Positions 13,530 to 25,404 of a stretch of DNA of 64,000 nucleotides are shown here, in pieces. Below the pieces are notes generated by a model. The model ran no database searches. It was not told the origin of the DNA and saw only the letters and a program-made list of their open reading frames with translations. How positions within the stretch are numbered: position 1 is the first letter of the stretch; each line of letters opens with the position of its first letter. Both the position numbers and the translations under genes were made by a program. Location: NCBI GenBank assembly GCA_025677835.1, contig JAIXMR010000054.1:62001-126000 (forward strand), read 5' to 3'. The DNA comes from Sporodiniella umbellata. Lineage: Eukaryota; Mucoromycota; Mucoromycetes; Mucorales; Rhizopodaceae.

Positions 13530-13949
13530 TTAACATTGAGCAGGTGGGGAATTGGGGTTGTAGGTTACGTGGAATGTGACGGATTTGATGGGGGCACAGC
13601 TTCCACCGTTGTTGAATGTGACCTGATAATAATAATCACCTGTCTTGGGGACGTTCAGGTTGAATTGAGGTGTGGCTCCCAAGCTGTTAGTGGCCTGCTT
13701 TTTGACAACAGTTGATACTTTAGCATTGGTTTGAGCGTTATAGACATCTACAGAGAGGGATGTGCCAGGAGAATTAGCGCCTACATCATAAGAAACCTGA
13801 TAGCATTGACCTGAGGTCCATTGCAAGCCTGACTTGGTAGGGGAGGTGATGCGAAATCCTTTGCAGCCATCAGCAGGAGCTGCAAACACTACCATGCTAA
13901 TCAAACCGCAGAAAAGAGCAATAGAAAGAAGAAAGTTTTGAGCCATCAT
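13530..13949 (-). CDS. Small secreted Kre9/Knh-type protein
   Basis: Single exon, 139 aa. ATG at 13949 (a second ATG follows directly). A clear signal peptide: FLLSIALFCGLISMVVFAAPA, cleaved near residue 25. The mature part is one Ig-like beta domain of the yeast Kre9/Knh1 N-terminal type: FRITSPTKSGLQWTSGQCY, then YDVGANSPGTSLSVDVYN, and a C-terminal TGDYYYQVTF strand pair. Four Cys could pair. The family is linked to cell-wall beta-1,6-glucan or to secreted Ser/Thr-rich wall proteins. There is no Ser/Thr-rich tail and no GPI signal, so it is probably freely secreted. A TATA box lies about 75 bp upstream. Confidence 0.8.
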   Translation of the reverse strand: MMAQNFLLSIALFCGLISMVVFAAPADGCKGFRITSPTKSGLQWTSGQCYQVSYDVGANSPGTSLSVDVYNAQTNAKVSTVVKKQATNSLGATPQFNLNVPKTGDYYYQVTFNNGGSCAPIKSVTFHVTYNPNSPPAQC

Positions 13950-14828
13950 TTTTTTTTTTGTAAAAGTTGATTTAAAATATTTAATAATTAAAAAAAACAA
14001 TAGAATGCATTTTATCTGCTCTCTTTATACTCTTTTTTTAATTGCTTGTTTTGTACAAACCAAAGGATAAAAAAAGCAGCAAACAAGAACAATACGTTTC
14101 AGGCTTAGAAGAATCCTTTGTATCTGTTTAAGAAGGGCTTAGTGCAAAGATGTATAAATACATCTCGACACCATTTAAAGAAATAGACGGATGATATGCG
14201 CAGAGTACGGGGTGACGCGCGAAACTATTTTGTGTCTTGGGCTATCCAGCGTGTAAAAATAATTTATATATTTCCGTATATAGAAACAAAAAAAAAATAG
14301 AATGCACTCCCTTTCGGCCACTTCAACGTGTGCCTCACTATTTCTTAGATCATGAGACAGTATTAAGAGATGCATAAAGGCTTCTGCTTTTGCTGCTCTT
14401 CGAGTCTATAAATAAAAGCCAAAAAAAAAAAAAAAGAGAGAAAACAAACAGTACAAACAGTAGCTCTCTTTGGTTTTGTTTATTTGAAATTCTACGAAGG
14501 TAATCAAAACACAGCACTTCTTTTTTTTCTTTCTCTTGTTCGAAAATACTGGCTGTAAGACAATGAGGCGGAGGTCAAACCCTAAACAGGGCTATTTTTA
14601 CAAGAATTCCTGTTTCGTTGATAAAGACAATGTGTTCTATGAAACCGTTTAAAGTGACAGAAGCTAAACTTTAGCCAGAGATAAAACAGGCTCCGATTAT
14701 CTTTAATGGTATACGTAAAGCTAATCTAGAGAAAATTCAGTCCAAATCGTTTTGAAGCATTTCAACACAACCCAGCCCAAAGAAATTTTGTTTTACGCGT
14801 CTGTATTTATTTATTTCATTGTTTGCAA
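13950..14828. other. Intergenic; possible relic near 14560-14800
   Basis: Apart from the Kre9-like promoter, the plus strand at 14562-14800 has protein-like text with a frameshift and stops (SNPKQGYFYKNSCFVDKDN, later PFKVTEAKL, stop, APIIFNGIRKANLEKIQS). It may be an old coding fragment. A palindrome GATGTAT-AA-ATACATC lies at about 14149-14164 and TATAAATA at about 14407. The palindrome includes a TATAAATA-like core. Confidence 0.35.
14024..14029 (-). promoter_or_regulatory. TATA box of Kre9-like gene
   Basis: Reads TATAAA on the minus strand within GAGTATAAAGAGAG, about 75-80 bp before the ATG. Position and sequence fit a core promoter. Confidence 0.6.
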
Positions 14829-16016
14829 TCAACAGATCATTGGATGCTCAATAAGCTCATGAGACAAAAACCAAAACTTTTCTGTATATCTAGGATCTAT
14901 AGTCCAGTTCTTGAGCACTCTGAGGTCTCCTCCTGTAAACACCAGCGTTTGAGTGAGGAACTGAAAGCATTCATCTATGTTGTAATAGTCTTGAAATAAA
15001 ATCATTCTATCTCTTAAAAACGGCGCTGGAAAGTAATCGATTCGAATATCATGAGGTACAATGGATTGAAGAGCGGCTATTCATAAACATACATAGATGT
15101 ATATAGTATAATGCACTCAATTTTTTTTTTTTCAGGGAGGAAAACAGGAAAAGAAGAAAGACTTACTCGGCACTAGACTCAACGGAAAATATCGTCCTAA
15201 AATACTACCCATTTTGAGTTGTAGACTCAACACTTGGACAGCTTGAAGAGGCGACATGTGTATAAAATCATCAGCTGTTTTAAACGTAGGAGTATCAAGT
15301 AAAATTCCTTTCAGTGGTTTTTTACGTAACATCAATTGCTGGTGGTCGTCTCTGGGACTGCTTTCGCTTTGTGTCGCATAGTCGTTGGCGTTCGGCAACA
15401 AAGGTTCATCGTTTTCTGGTGTGTCGTTATGAAGTGTATACTCGCTTTCTGTTGATTCATGCTCTGAAAAATTAGGTGAGGGCGAATATTGAAGACAGTC
15501 TTCTTCAGGCATTTTAGAGTATGCTTGGATATAGTTGTCTGCAATGTTGCTATTGCACGAGAAAGAATTGTTGTGCTTCGCTTTATGTAATTCAACGATA
15601 CGGCCTTTTTCCAAAAAAGCTTCAAAAAAAGCAGGTAGTCGTGTACTTTTGTTGTTCATTTGGGGAGCGTGGGGCACACAACCACGAGTAATGATGTTGG
15701 TTAAGCTGAGATGGAGAATGATGGCTCGAAGATAGTTTGCTTCGTATTCAGACTGGGCTAGTTTTCTTTTTAATCTCTCTATTTCTTGTACATGTTGCTG
15801 TTTGATTTTAGTTTCTTCTTTTTTTTTTTCGTTTTTTCGTTGCCGGTAAGCTTTTTGACTAGCTCGGTTTTGCTCTCGCTTCTTTTCGGCAGTAGGAGGG
15901 TTCGCCTTACGTCCTGGTTTCTTTCTTTTTCTGATCCATTCTCCGTTTGGTGCTTTGATTCCAATATCCGCTTCTTGATCAAAGTGCTGAAAATTAAGAG
16001 GGTTGTTTGCAGGCAT
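14829..16016 (-). CDS. bZIP transcription factor with C-terminal DUF3425-like region
   Basis: Two exons: 16016..15167 and 15076..14829; 365 aa. The basic region (about 45-70) reads KKREQNRASQKAYRQRKNEK, the fungal Yap/Pap1-like N-x-x-SQ-x-x-x-RQRK form, followed by a heptad leucine region (IERLKRKLAQSEYEANYLRAI). Acidic Ser-rich middle. The second exon, not part of any long open frame, adds ALQSIVPHDIRIDYFPAPFLR, then QFLTQTLVFTGGDLRV and DPRYTEKFWFLSHELIE, which match the conserved C-terminal module (DUF3425 type) of many fungal bZIP proteins. The nuclear role is sequence-specific DNA binding; target genes unknown. A poly-A run follows the upstream side of the ATG. Confidence 0.88.
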
Positions 16017-16713
16017 GTTTTAAAATGAATTACCAAAAAAAAAAAAAAAAAAAAGAGAATATTCGGTAAAAAAAAAAAACAGTAATAATTTCATATATTG
16101 AACTGTGGGGTTTCCCCCAACATTTGTTTGCACATGTGAAACAGGCTACTTGTACAAAGGAGCCCCCCTTTCTAGTGTTGTCTATGTGTATAAATATTGA
16201 GCGCTAGTGTTGTTATTAAGGGGTCAAGCCAGTCAAAAGTAAATTGCTAATCAAACATGCATATGCATAAAACGTGATGTTATTGTAGATGGAAGCTTAG
16301 CTTTTCTTTTTTTTAAAAAAAACCAATAAAACTAAGGTCTTCTTCGTTCCTTGAATCCTTGGCAGTATGTCAGTTGTCTTACATCTATTTCTTAAAATAG
16401 CTTGTGAAAGCTACAAAAGGTGACTTCATTCTATCGCCCTATCAAACGTAAAGACTCTGCCAACGTTTTTGAAGAACGGGCCGTTTTGGAATACTACAAC
16501 AAATATACTTTTTTTCCGCCCCAGGCTTTGAAATTCGGGACTATGCCAATAGATGTGACAAGTCTTTAAATAAAACATAGCCTCGAAAAATAAGCGTTTG
16601 CCAGCGACGGCGCTTTGGCTGAAGATTGTATTTATCAGGTTTTGTTTTGTTTATGGAAAAAGATAAGGACCGAATGCTGGGTTTATAACCTGCCTTTTTT
16701 TTTCCCTTTCGCC
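16017..16713. other. Divergent promoter region between bZIP and SWC5; possible relic
   Basis: About 700 bp. Plus strand 16390-16569 has a protein-like open stretch without an ATG (SFYRPIKRKDSANVFEER, VLEYYNKYTFFPPQALKFG, stop). It could be an old fragment. The rest is AT-rich promoter sequence. Confidence 0.4.
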
Positions 16714-17369
16714 ATGACTGAAAAAGAATATTGCCTACAAGATCTTTACACCGATCAGACCGATGACGAAGAAGAACAAGACTCTGATTTTATTCCTGGA
16801 GGTATTATAAATTAACTAAGCAATTCAAAGTTGCTAAAAATAAAGAGTAATGCAAAGACAATGACGAATCTGGAGAATCTGCGGTAGAAGAAGAATCCGA
16901 AACTGAAGAAGAGCAAACAGCCAAGAAACGATCTTTTGAAAAAGAACGAGAAGACAAGCCGGAAGAGGATTCTACAAACAAAAAAGCTAGGATAGACGCT
17001 ATTTGGAAAGAAATGAACGAGACAAAGCAACCTGTTAAGGAATCCAACATAGAAGCAGTGAAAGAAGAGACTAAAGAGGACTCCAAACAGGAAGCAGAGA
17101 ACAAAGCGCAAACCAAAAAAAAAGTCAACAGGCCGAAATCAAGTCTATCTTCACTTGTGTCTCAATACAACATCAAAGTACCAAAGATGAACACTCTTGA
17201 AAAAAGTAAACTGGACTGGCAAAAATTCGTGGAAAAGGAAGGAATCAAAGACGAGCTCAAATATAAAAACAAAGATGGTTACATGGAAAAGGTAGATTTT
17301 CTTCAAAGGGTAGACGAAAGAAGGCTAGAGCAATTGAAGTCTGGGCAGAAAGAAAGTAAAAGAAAGTGA
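16714..17369 (+). CDS. SWC5: Swc5/CFDP1-like (BCNT) subunit of SWR1 chromatin remodeller
   Basis: Two exons: 16714..16801 and 16858..17369; 199 aa. The first two thirds are low complexity: acidic N-terminus (DEEEQDSDF, EEEESETEEEQ) and a Lys/Glu-rich middle. The C-terminal 80 residues form the BCNT-C domain (NTLEKSKLDWQKFVEKEGI, GYMEKVDFLQRVDERRLEQL), the diagnostic part of yeast Swc5 and animal CFDP1. In yeast Swc5 helps SWR1 exchange H2A for H2A.Z, and its acidic end binds histones. The 56-nt intron has a CTAA-type branch sequence. Length is close to animal and fungal homologues, which run 230-300 aa. Confidence 0.9.
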
Positions 17370-17445
17370 CGGTCATCATGTCAATAAAAATAATTGTACA
17401 TTTATGTGAAAATATATATTTTTTTGGAAAAAAAAAAAAACTGGA

Positions 17446-17452
17446 TATAAAA
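17446..17452 (+). promoter_or_regulatory. TATA box of GH9 gene
   Basis: TATAAAA about 77 bp before the ATG at 17529, followed by a CT-rich stretch (repeated TTTTC) that likely holds the transcription start. Confidence 0.6.
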
Positions 17453-17528
17453 TCGAGGGCTTTTTCTTTTCTTTTCTTTTCTTTTACTCCTATATATTTT
17501 CTTTTACTGCTCTTTTTCTTTGTACACT

Positions 17529-19362
17529 ATGAGACTATTCTCATCTCTATTAGGGCTGTCGAGTCTTGCCACAACGATTCTTGCCCAAAACAATGTAGAA
17601 GGCTGGATACCAGATGGGCCTACAAATCCCCCTGGTGTTACTGGAAATGTTCACTATGCAAACCTCATGAATGCATCGCTTTGGTTTTATGAGGCTCAAA
17701 GGAGTGGAAAACTACCCCCAGATAACCGTGTTGATTGGTAAGTGCTTAGTTTGAAAACAGAACGGATATACAAAAGAAAAAAAAAACACCAGGGAACTGT
17801 ATTTAAGCTTACATCATATAAAAAGGCGCCACGATTCTGGCTTAAACGACGGAAGTGATAACAAAGTAAATTTAGTTGGCGGATATTACGATGCCGGGTA
17901 AATGGACAAATGTTGACAAACTGGGGTTTTTACTGACTTTTTTTTTTATTTGTTTTTGAACAGAGATTATTTAAAATTCAGTTTACCGCTTGCACACTCT
18001 TTGATCAGTATTGCTTGGAGCGCATCAACTTGGTTTGATGGATATCAAAAAGCCAACCAGACACAATACCTTAGCTCAATGTTAAAATGGGGTCTTGATT
18101 GGACAATGCAGGCTCACCCAAATAACGATACATTCTATGTTCAAGTAAGCAACACATTAACGGTATTTGCAAGTTCTATTAATAACTTTTTAATTTAAAA
18201 GGTAGGCGATGGCGATGTTGACAATAATTATTGGGGCCCAGACACTGGCATTCCTACGCCACGACCCTCTTATCAAGTCAACAGAACAGCTATTGGTACT
18301 GATGCTGTGGCGCTTGCTTCAGCTTCTTTGGCTTCGGCCTCCTATCTGTTCAAGAACAGCTTGAATGACACGGATTATGCCAACAAGCTACTCACAAGCG
18401 CAACTTCTCTCTTTGACTTGGCAAATACTGCTGAACCAAAAAATGTGTATACAAAAGCCATCCCCGCCATTGCAGAGTTCTACAACACCAACAATTATAC
18501 CAGTCAACTGACATATGCCGCGCTTTGGATGTATAAGGCCACTGGCAATACCGCCTATAAGGACATGGCCTCCAATTTTTTTGACAGCTTCAAAATGGGA
18601 AACCAGCCTCTTGGTATCCTGGACTGGAGTGACCAATCGAACGCGGTGTTTGTTTTGGGAGCCGAATTGGATCCTAGTAATACCAAGTATGCCAAGGCTG
18701 CACAAAGAGTCTTGGACGCTATCATTCAAAAAAAGAAAGAGTCTCCATGTGGCTTCACTGACGGGGGTCTTTTATGGTGTGGTGGTTACAGTAAATCAAA
18801 CTCGTTGGTGCCCGCTCAGGATACAGCTCTGCTTGCCCTTTTGTATGCTCGTCTGGATAAAGACAACGCACAATCTTACAGAGATTTTGCTTCTTCACAA
18901 ATTTCTTACATGCTCGGAAATAACTTTATGAAAACGCCTTATGTTTGCGGTATTCATATGAACTCGCCACAAAACCCTCATCATGCGGGTGCCTCGGGAG
19001 GTACAGACATTGGTAACATCAAGTCTCCTAAAATAGCGGCACATGTGCTCTACGGTGCAATCGTGGGTGGGCCAGGCGAAGATGACAAATTTTATGATGA
19101 ACGCGACGACTGGGCTCAGTCGGAAGTTGCCTTGGATTACAATGCTCCTTTTCAAGGCTTAGTTGCCTATCAGCTTTCCTCCAATGCCGCCGATCCTCCT
19201 TATGTTACTATCACCGAACCCAGACCATCCATTTCCAGATCTTCCAAGTTCCCTGGATGGCTCATTGCTGTTATTGTTATTGTTATCTTGTTTATATTAG
19301 CCTTGGGTGGCTATATCTTTTGGCAGAAACGCCAAAAGCGAAAGGGCTACGGAAATCCCTAA
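17529..19362 (+). CDS. Membrane-anchored family 9 endoglucanase (cellulase)
   Basis: Four exons: 17529..17737, 17826..17897, 17964..18144, 18202..19362; 540 aa. Signal peptide 1-20 (LGLSSLATTILAQ). GH9 catalytic (alpha/alpha)6 domain fills the rest: GGYYDAGDYLKF (87-98) carries the catalytic-base Asp pair; NPHHAGASGG (about 411) is the His substrate loop; DERDDWAQSEVALDYNAPF (about 454-472) carries the acid Glu in the SE pair. All key residues are present, so an active beta-1,4-endoglucanase is expected. No cellulose-binding module. The end is a hydrophobic helix (about 505-528, WLIAVIVIVILFILALGGYI) with a basic tail RQKRKG, so the enzyme is probably anchored with the catalytic domain outside. 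GH9 is common in early-diverging fungi and rare in yeasts. Confidence 0.94.
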
Positions 19363-19812
19363 TTCATCTGTATACTATTTTATTATTCCTGTTGATTGTT
19401 TTTAAAAATAGAAATAAACTCTCTTTGAACATAGCATTTATACAAAAGGTTTTTTTTTCTACAAGTTAGTTCTATGCACAAGCGTCCGCTTTATCGAACA
19501 GTAGGAACGCGCCTTTGAGAAGCATACATAGAAAGATCCAATTGTGAGTGTATATCTTTTTCTCTTTGTATTTCAGAGTTGCTCAGCTGGTTGACCTACA
19601 TTGCATTTTATGTGCAACATTGAGTTTTATAAATGAAGCAGCACGCGGCTCCAAAAACAAAATCGTATATCAAAATTGCTTCAATCGCAACACATTTCTA
19701 GTCTGTAAAGTAACTATAGGAGTATGGTCCGCCTTTTTTTTTAGTTTCGCTACGCTTCTCGTGTTTAATGTCCATTTTTTTCTATATTTATGAGCCCTCT
19801 TTTTATTTTTTG

Positions 19813-19909
19813 ACTTATATAGAGCCTCAACAAATCGTTTGTTTGTGTCTGGCGCCCAAGGCCTCTCTAAACTATTAAGTCAACTACAATGTTGAGGCTC
19901 TATACAAGT
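19813..19909. repeat. Inverted repeat, 20-bp arms, 57-bp loop
   Basis: Arms 19813-19832 and 19890-19909 match at 19 of 20 positions (core TATAGAGCCTCAACA against TGTTGAGGCTCTATA). Weaker pairing of flanking T and A runs extends the stem to about 26 bases. It could be the two ends of a tiny MITE-like element or encode an RNA hairpin. Confidence 0.85.
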
Positions 19910-19949
19910 TAAAAAGAAAAAAAAGGACCAAAGCCTCTGTTTTATTTAT

Positions 19950-20380
19950 TAATTGTCAAAAATACTGGAGATATCCGTTGCTTTATACGTAAGCATCAGC
20001 GATTTTATAATAGTTGCTTCAGATGTGTCTTGTCGTCCAATTCTAGAAATACAATCTCACCGTTGAAGCAGTCTCAAGTCACGCTTAGCAAATTGCATTG
20101 ATGGGCTGGCTTCACGAGCTATTTTTAGAAGATAGTGTTGGTATTTTTAGAAACAAAAGGCATCTGTCACTTCTTTATAGCTTTCTCAATTGAAGGCCTC
20201 ATAGGTTTTTTTAATAACGTTTTCAAAGCTCAAGTAGACGTCAAACATTTGGTCATTAGCGTCTTTCTTTGTTTGGTAAAGTGCAAGCTTACTTAATCAA
20301 TGTTTGTACTCCGTAAATATAAGCTCGTATTGTTCGTACATAAAATGTATTGAAAAGGCTTCATTTTAATAAACTGTCTT
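19950..20380 (-). pseudogene. Decayed coding sequence with four in-frame stops, unidentified
   Basis: One unbroken minus-strand frame reads about 140 codons: FMYEQYELIFTEYKH, stop, LSKLALYQTKKDANDQMFD, VYLSFENVIKKTYEAFN, stop, ESYKEVTDAFCF, stop, KYQHYLLKIAREASPSMQF, AKRDLRLLQR, stop, DCISRIGRQDTSEATIIK, ending at SSIFDN and a final stop. There are no frameshifts. Three internal stops are TGA and one is TAA; each fits CGA to TGA or CAA to TAA. Text is amphipathic, helical and clearly protein-like. Family not recognised. No ATG-based frame of this size survives. Confidence 0.6.
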
Positions 20381-20585
20381 TCATTAACACTGGTTGGACA
20401 TACATTGGCTTTTTACAAAATCTATCTGGTCTTTTTGTGATTAAAAGTTGCTATAAGGCTTGCTTGGCTTACATAAGCTAAACTCAGTACTCCATAAAAC
20501 CGTCGGATAATGAAAGTTTCTTTTATTTAAACCACTTGTCAGGCTGAGGCAAAAAAAAAGCTCAATTTCTTTTGATTAAATAAAT

Positions 20586-21802
<1,217 letters not shown>

Positions 21803-21991
21803 CTCTACTCTGTCCCCCACCTTAATTATTTAGAGCCTTATTAAACCTATAATTCTTTTTTCAATCAATGTTCCTGAAAGAGTGCATGAAATAAGCCTTC
21901 ATAAAGGATTAAGCAGTCACGCTCACTTTGGTTTTTATTGAATTTCCATTGTTCCACTATCTTTTTCAAGCTCTTTTGTGTCAACTTACTC

Positions 21992-23711
21992 ATGTCAGAA
22001 TCTAACGCTATTATCAAAGTTGACGAACAGGTTTTGATAGAAATGCCTAGCGGCAATGTAAAAAACATCAACCTGAAAGCTGATACGTAGGTTCAACAGA
22101 TAAATTAAACCAAAAATTTTACTGACACTTGGCTTTCTATCTATACCAAAAAAAAAAAGTTTAATCAATCTTGGAAAGTTCGGCACATTCAATACAAACA
22201 ATCTTATTGGGAAACCTTTTGGACTTTCGTATGAGATATATGGCGAAAACAACGACATTCGCCCTTTGGAGTATTCTGCAAAAAATATTAACGTTGGTAA
22301 GTTGTAGCAGCGCATGTATAAGGACAAGAATTTATATATATTGAAAATTTTCAACAGAGGAAACAGAAGCAAATAACCAGATGATTATTGATGATACAAC
22401 CGTACAAAAACTAACCAACGAGGAAGTGTTAAAGTTGAAGGAGCAGGGATTAAAGGGTACTATCCACGCTGAGGAAATCATCAATCAAATGGTTGCTGCC
22501 CATACCGAGTTTGAAAAAAAGACAGAGTTTTCCAAAGCAAAATATATTGCACGCAAAAAGAAAAAGTAAACAGTCAAAAATGATAAGAAAAAAAGAGTAT
22601 TTGCTCATTATTTTTTTTCTTTTAGATTCATGAAAGTGTTTACACCCATTCGACCCACTTTATTGACATTGACCAACTACTTTTTTCACAAAAATCCTGA
22701 AAAAACAAAGTAAATACACACACACAAATATATACATGTATATAGATCTCTACTCACAAACAGTTTTTTAAAGGCACCTCCGCATTGATACGCTATCTCA
22801 ATTGTTGAGTTTAGCCAACGTCCACGCTCACAACAAAATGCTAGTTGTAGACGATACACAAGGTTTGATTGTGTCCGCCATACTTGAAAGAATGGGCGGT
22901 TTTGGCAAATTGGTAGCTGTTCACGAAGGAGACTTTCATAACTACGATATTTTAAGATATATGAACTTCCCGAAAGCTGTATTTGATACACTACATACAG
23001 TACCTCTTGTAATGATTGACCCAGAGACCCCTACAGGTAAGTGTGATAAATTTTCTGAAAAAAGAATTTCTATTAATTTCTTTGTCTAGAAACCTTTGAA
23101 ATTCTCACTGATGAACAGTTTAATGCCCTGGATTTCCACCAGCAAAAATCTTACTTGAGACGAAAAAGCAGCCACGAATACAAAGCCCAGTCAAGGCAAC
23201 TTTTGTTTGAAGGAAATTTTGATGGGTAGGACTTTTTTTTTCTTAAACTAAAATATAGCTAAACCAATTCGATAGCTTGGTTATATCTTCGTCTTGTACA
23301 CCTGAATCAGTTATTTCGGAGCTGATGAAGTATGTCAGCGGGTCCAGACCTGTTGTAGTTTACAGCTTTAGTAAAGAACTACTCTTACAAGCAGCCTATT
23401 GGATGAGACGATCTCACGAATTTATAAATGCCGATATTACAGAAAGCTTTTTGAGACAATATCAAGTATTACCCGGAAGAATGCATCCAAACATGAATAC
23501 AAGCGCTGGAGGCGGATTCCTTTTGTCAGCTATTCGTGTCATTGACTCACCATTTGACATGTCGTTAGTGAAAAGAGATGATAGCAGCAGACGCCACAAG
23601 AAAAAGAAGGATAGTACGTCTTCAAAAGAAAAAAAATCGAGCGACGTTCCATTAGAATCTGCGACATCAGAGGCTGAGTCTTCAAGTAGTACACCTTTGG
23701 CCAGCTCATAG
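21992..23711 (+). CDS. TRM6: tRNA m1A58 methyltransferase non-catalytic subunit
   Basis: Seven exons: 21992..22086, 22160..22296, 22358..22565, 22626..22709, 22774..23036, 23090..23225, 23276..23711; 452 aa. Trm6/Gcd10 signatures: VLIEMPSGNVKNINLKADT, then LGKFGTFNTNNLIGKPFGL, SYEIYGENNDIRPLE, the ALK-like TEFSKAKYIARKKKK stretch, degenerate methyltransferase fold VDDTQGLIVSAILERMGG, and LPGRMHPNMNTSAGGGFLLS near the end. Trm6 pairs with catalytic Trm61 to make 1-methyladenosine at position 58 of tRNAs, including initiator tRNA-Met. The tail (about 410-452) is Lys/Ser-rich and disordered. The exon 2 acceptor follows a run of A rather than pyrimidines. Confidence 0.95.
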
Positions 23712-25404
23712 GATGTTAACTGATTTTTGAAAAATAATAAATTGTAAAGCTCATAGAATATTTTTGGATTCAAGATCTTTTTTTTTTTTACTAGAAATCC
23801 ACATGTAAAAACATGTATATCAACACGTCGCTGTTTGAGCTCTAAAGCTAACGATCAGCGGTTGATGATGATTCAATTGGAGCCATCAAGCTTCCCAGTG
23901 TTGAAATCAACACTATCTCATTGAATCGGACCAAAGATCGTCTCTGCGCTCAAGACTGTCACAAGTTTTTTGCCCCATAAGTAGACAAAAAGTGTCCACG
24001 ATTTTAACTGAAGGCGTCTCTACTGTGTTTTGTGAGCATCTGTTAGACTTTAAAAACTAAGCTGCGTGGGACGCAATAATCTTGAACAGACAGACGATAT
24101 ACAGAACATCACCACGAACGTTTACAGATCAGTCCATTACTCTTTCACTTCATAGAGTGAGGCTGGGTTGTTTTAAGGGACACGTTGGTTCTTTTTCTTC
24201 TTGATTTTCTTTGTTTTTTAGTTGAACCAAACCAAGTGTTTTTGCGCAACTCCTTTTTTTTTTCTGTCAAACCGAACTGGGTGACCTCAGAACAATTGAT
24301 AAAGGCTTAGTCTTTTTTAGAGCAACTCCATGCTCCATCATTTATGAAATCCACTAGCCTAAGCTTATCGTGTTCGAAACTTCTCCTGTTTCTGTACAAT
24401 AATTTAATATTAATTAATAAAGAGCATTTATAGTAAACTTGTCGATACTAAACGCCAGTCAAGGAATCGCTTCAGTGCTTTTTGTATGTTAGCGAATAGT
24501 CGACACTATTCAATTGATATAAATTAGTAATAGAAAGTTCTATTTATTTGCGAAGGTAATTTAGCTTTCGTATGACATAAATCCTAACCCAAATTTGTTT
24601 TCCACCAGTACGAATATATTCTTGTACAACATGTGTACTTGTTCTTATTGCTTTCCATCTAATGCAAATCTGCTTTTATAAAAAGTTCTTTTCATGTAAA
24701 GTACATTGGATAGTTAATAAAAAGAACCCCAAGGAATAAATTAAATAAATTGATTTTGCCCAGATAGATTCTAACCTTGGCTTTTATTAATGAATTCATT
24801 TCTTTTTTAATAATGCCTTATTAAAAAAGATTTGATGAAAATATGGGCTTAATGAAACAATGGTTGTAGAAAAAAACCCAAGGCAGCCTCGATTGTTTAT
24901 TACTCTTAAAGTTTGCCTGTTCATTTAGATAGTAGTGTCTTATCTTTGTAAATATTCCAATACTAAGAGTGGAAGCCTTCTGAGGTCGTTTTTAACTGTG
25001 AACATTGAATCTGGCTACGCATACATATAAATATATTCTGTGTCTATTGCTGATATAATCTTAAAATAGTTCCTCTTAAACACAATAAAGCTATTTTTAT
25101 TTTGATAGTAATTTCAATTGTTTGGAGCATGAGTATAATAACTGTTTGAGAAAGGCTCACTAAGATATAGACGCCTTTTATGAAAAAGTGCAAAAAAAAA
25201 AAAAGAGGGGGAGGAGGAGGTTATTGTTTACAAATATTGTAACGATTTTCTGATGCATGGCATAATCTGCAGTGCTTATAACAATAAAAAACAACAGGTA
25301 CGTATGAAATCAAAGAATGTCCCCGCATTTTAGGGTAACCTCATAGTGTAACAATACGGGAAAGAGCCAAGAGAAAAGGCTCGTTTCCTAGAAGTTCTTG
25401 GTTT
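23712..25404. other. Intergenic 1.7 kb with one relic
   Basis: Lies between the 3' ends of TRM6 and the Asp/Pro-rich gene. One protein-like relic near 23850-24130 is listed separately. From 24160 to 25400 it is AT-rich with no gene, tRNA or repeat that I can support. Confidence 0.55.
23850..24130 (+). pseudogene. Decayed coding fragment, unidentified
   Basis: Reads DDDSIGAIKLPSVEINTISL, NRTKDRLCAQDCHKFFAP, stop; a shifted frame then continues SRQKVSTILTEGVSTVFCEHL, LDFKN, stop, AAWDAIILNRQTIYRTS. Cys/His content and helical pattern look like real protein. A frameshift and at least two stops mean it is dead. Family not recognised. Confidence 0.4.

Larger units (their letters stand above)
19363..20585. 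other. Intergenic with inverted repeat and a decayed gene
   Basis: 1.2 kb. Contains the inverted repeat at 19813-19909 and the relic at 19950-20380, both listed separately. The last 200 bp form the GAL10 promoter, with an A run just before the ATG; no TATA box was recognised. Confidence 0.6.
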
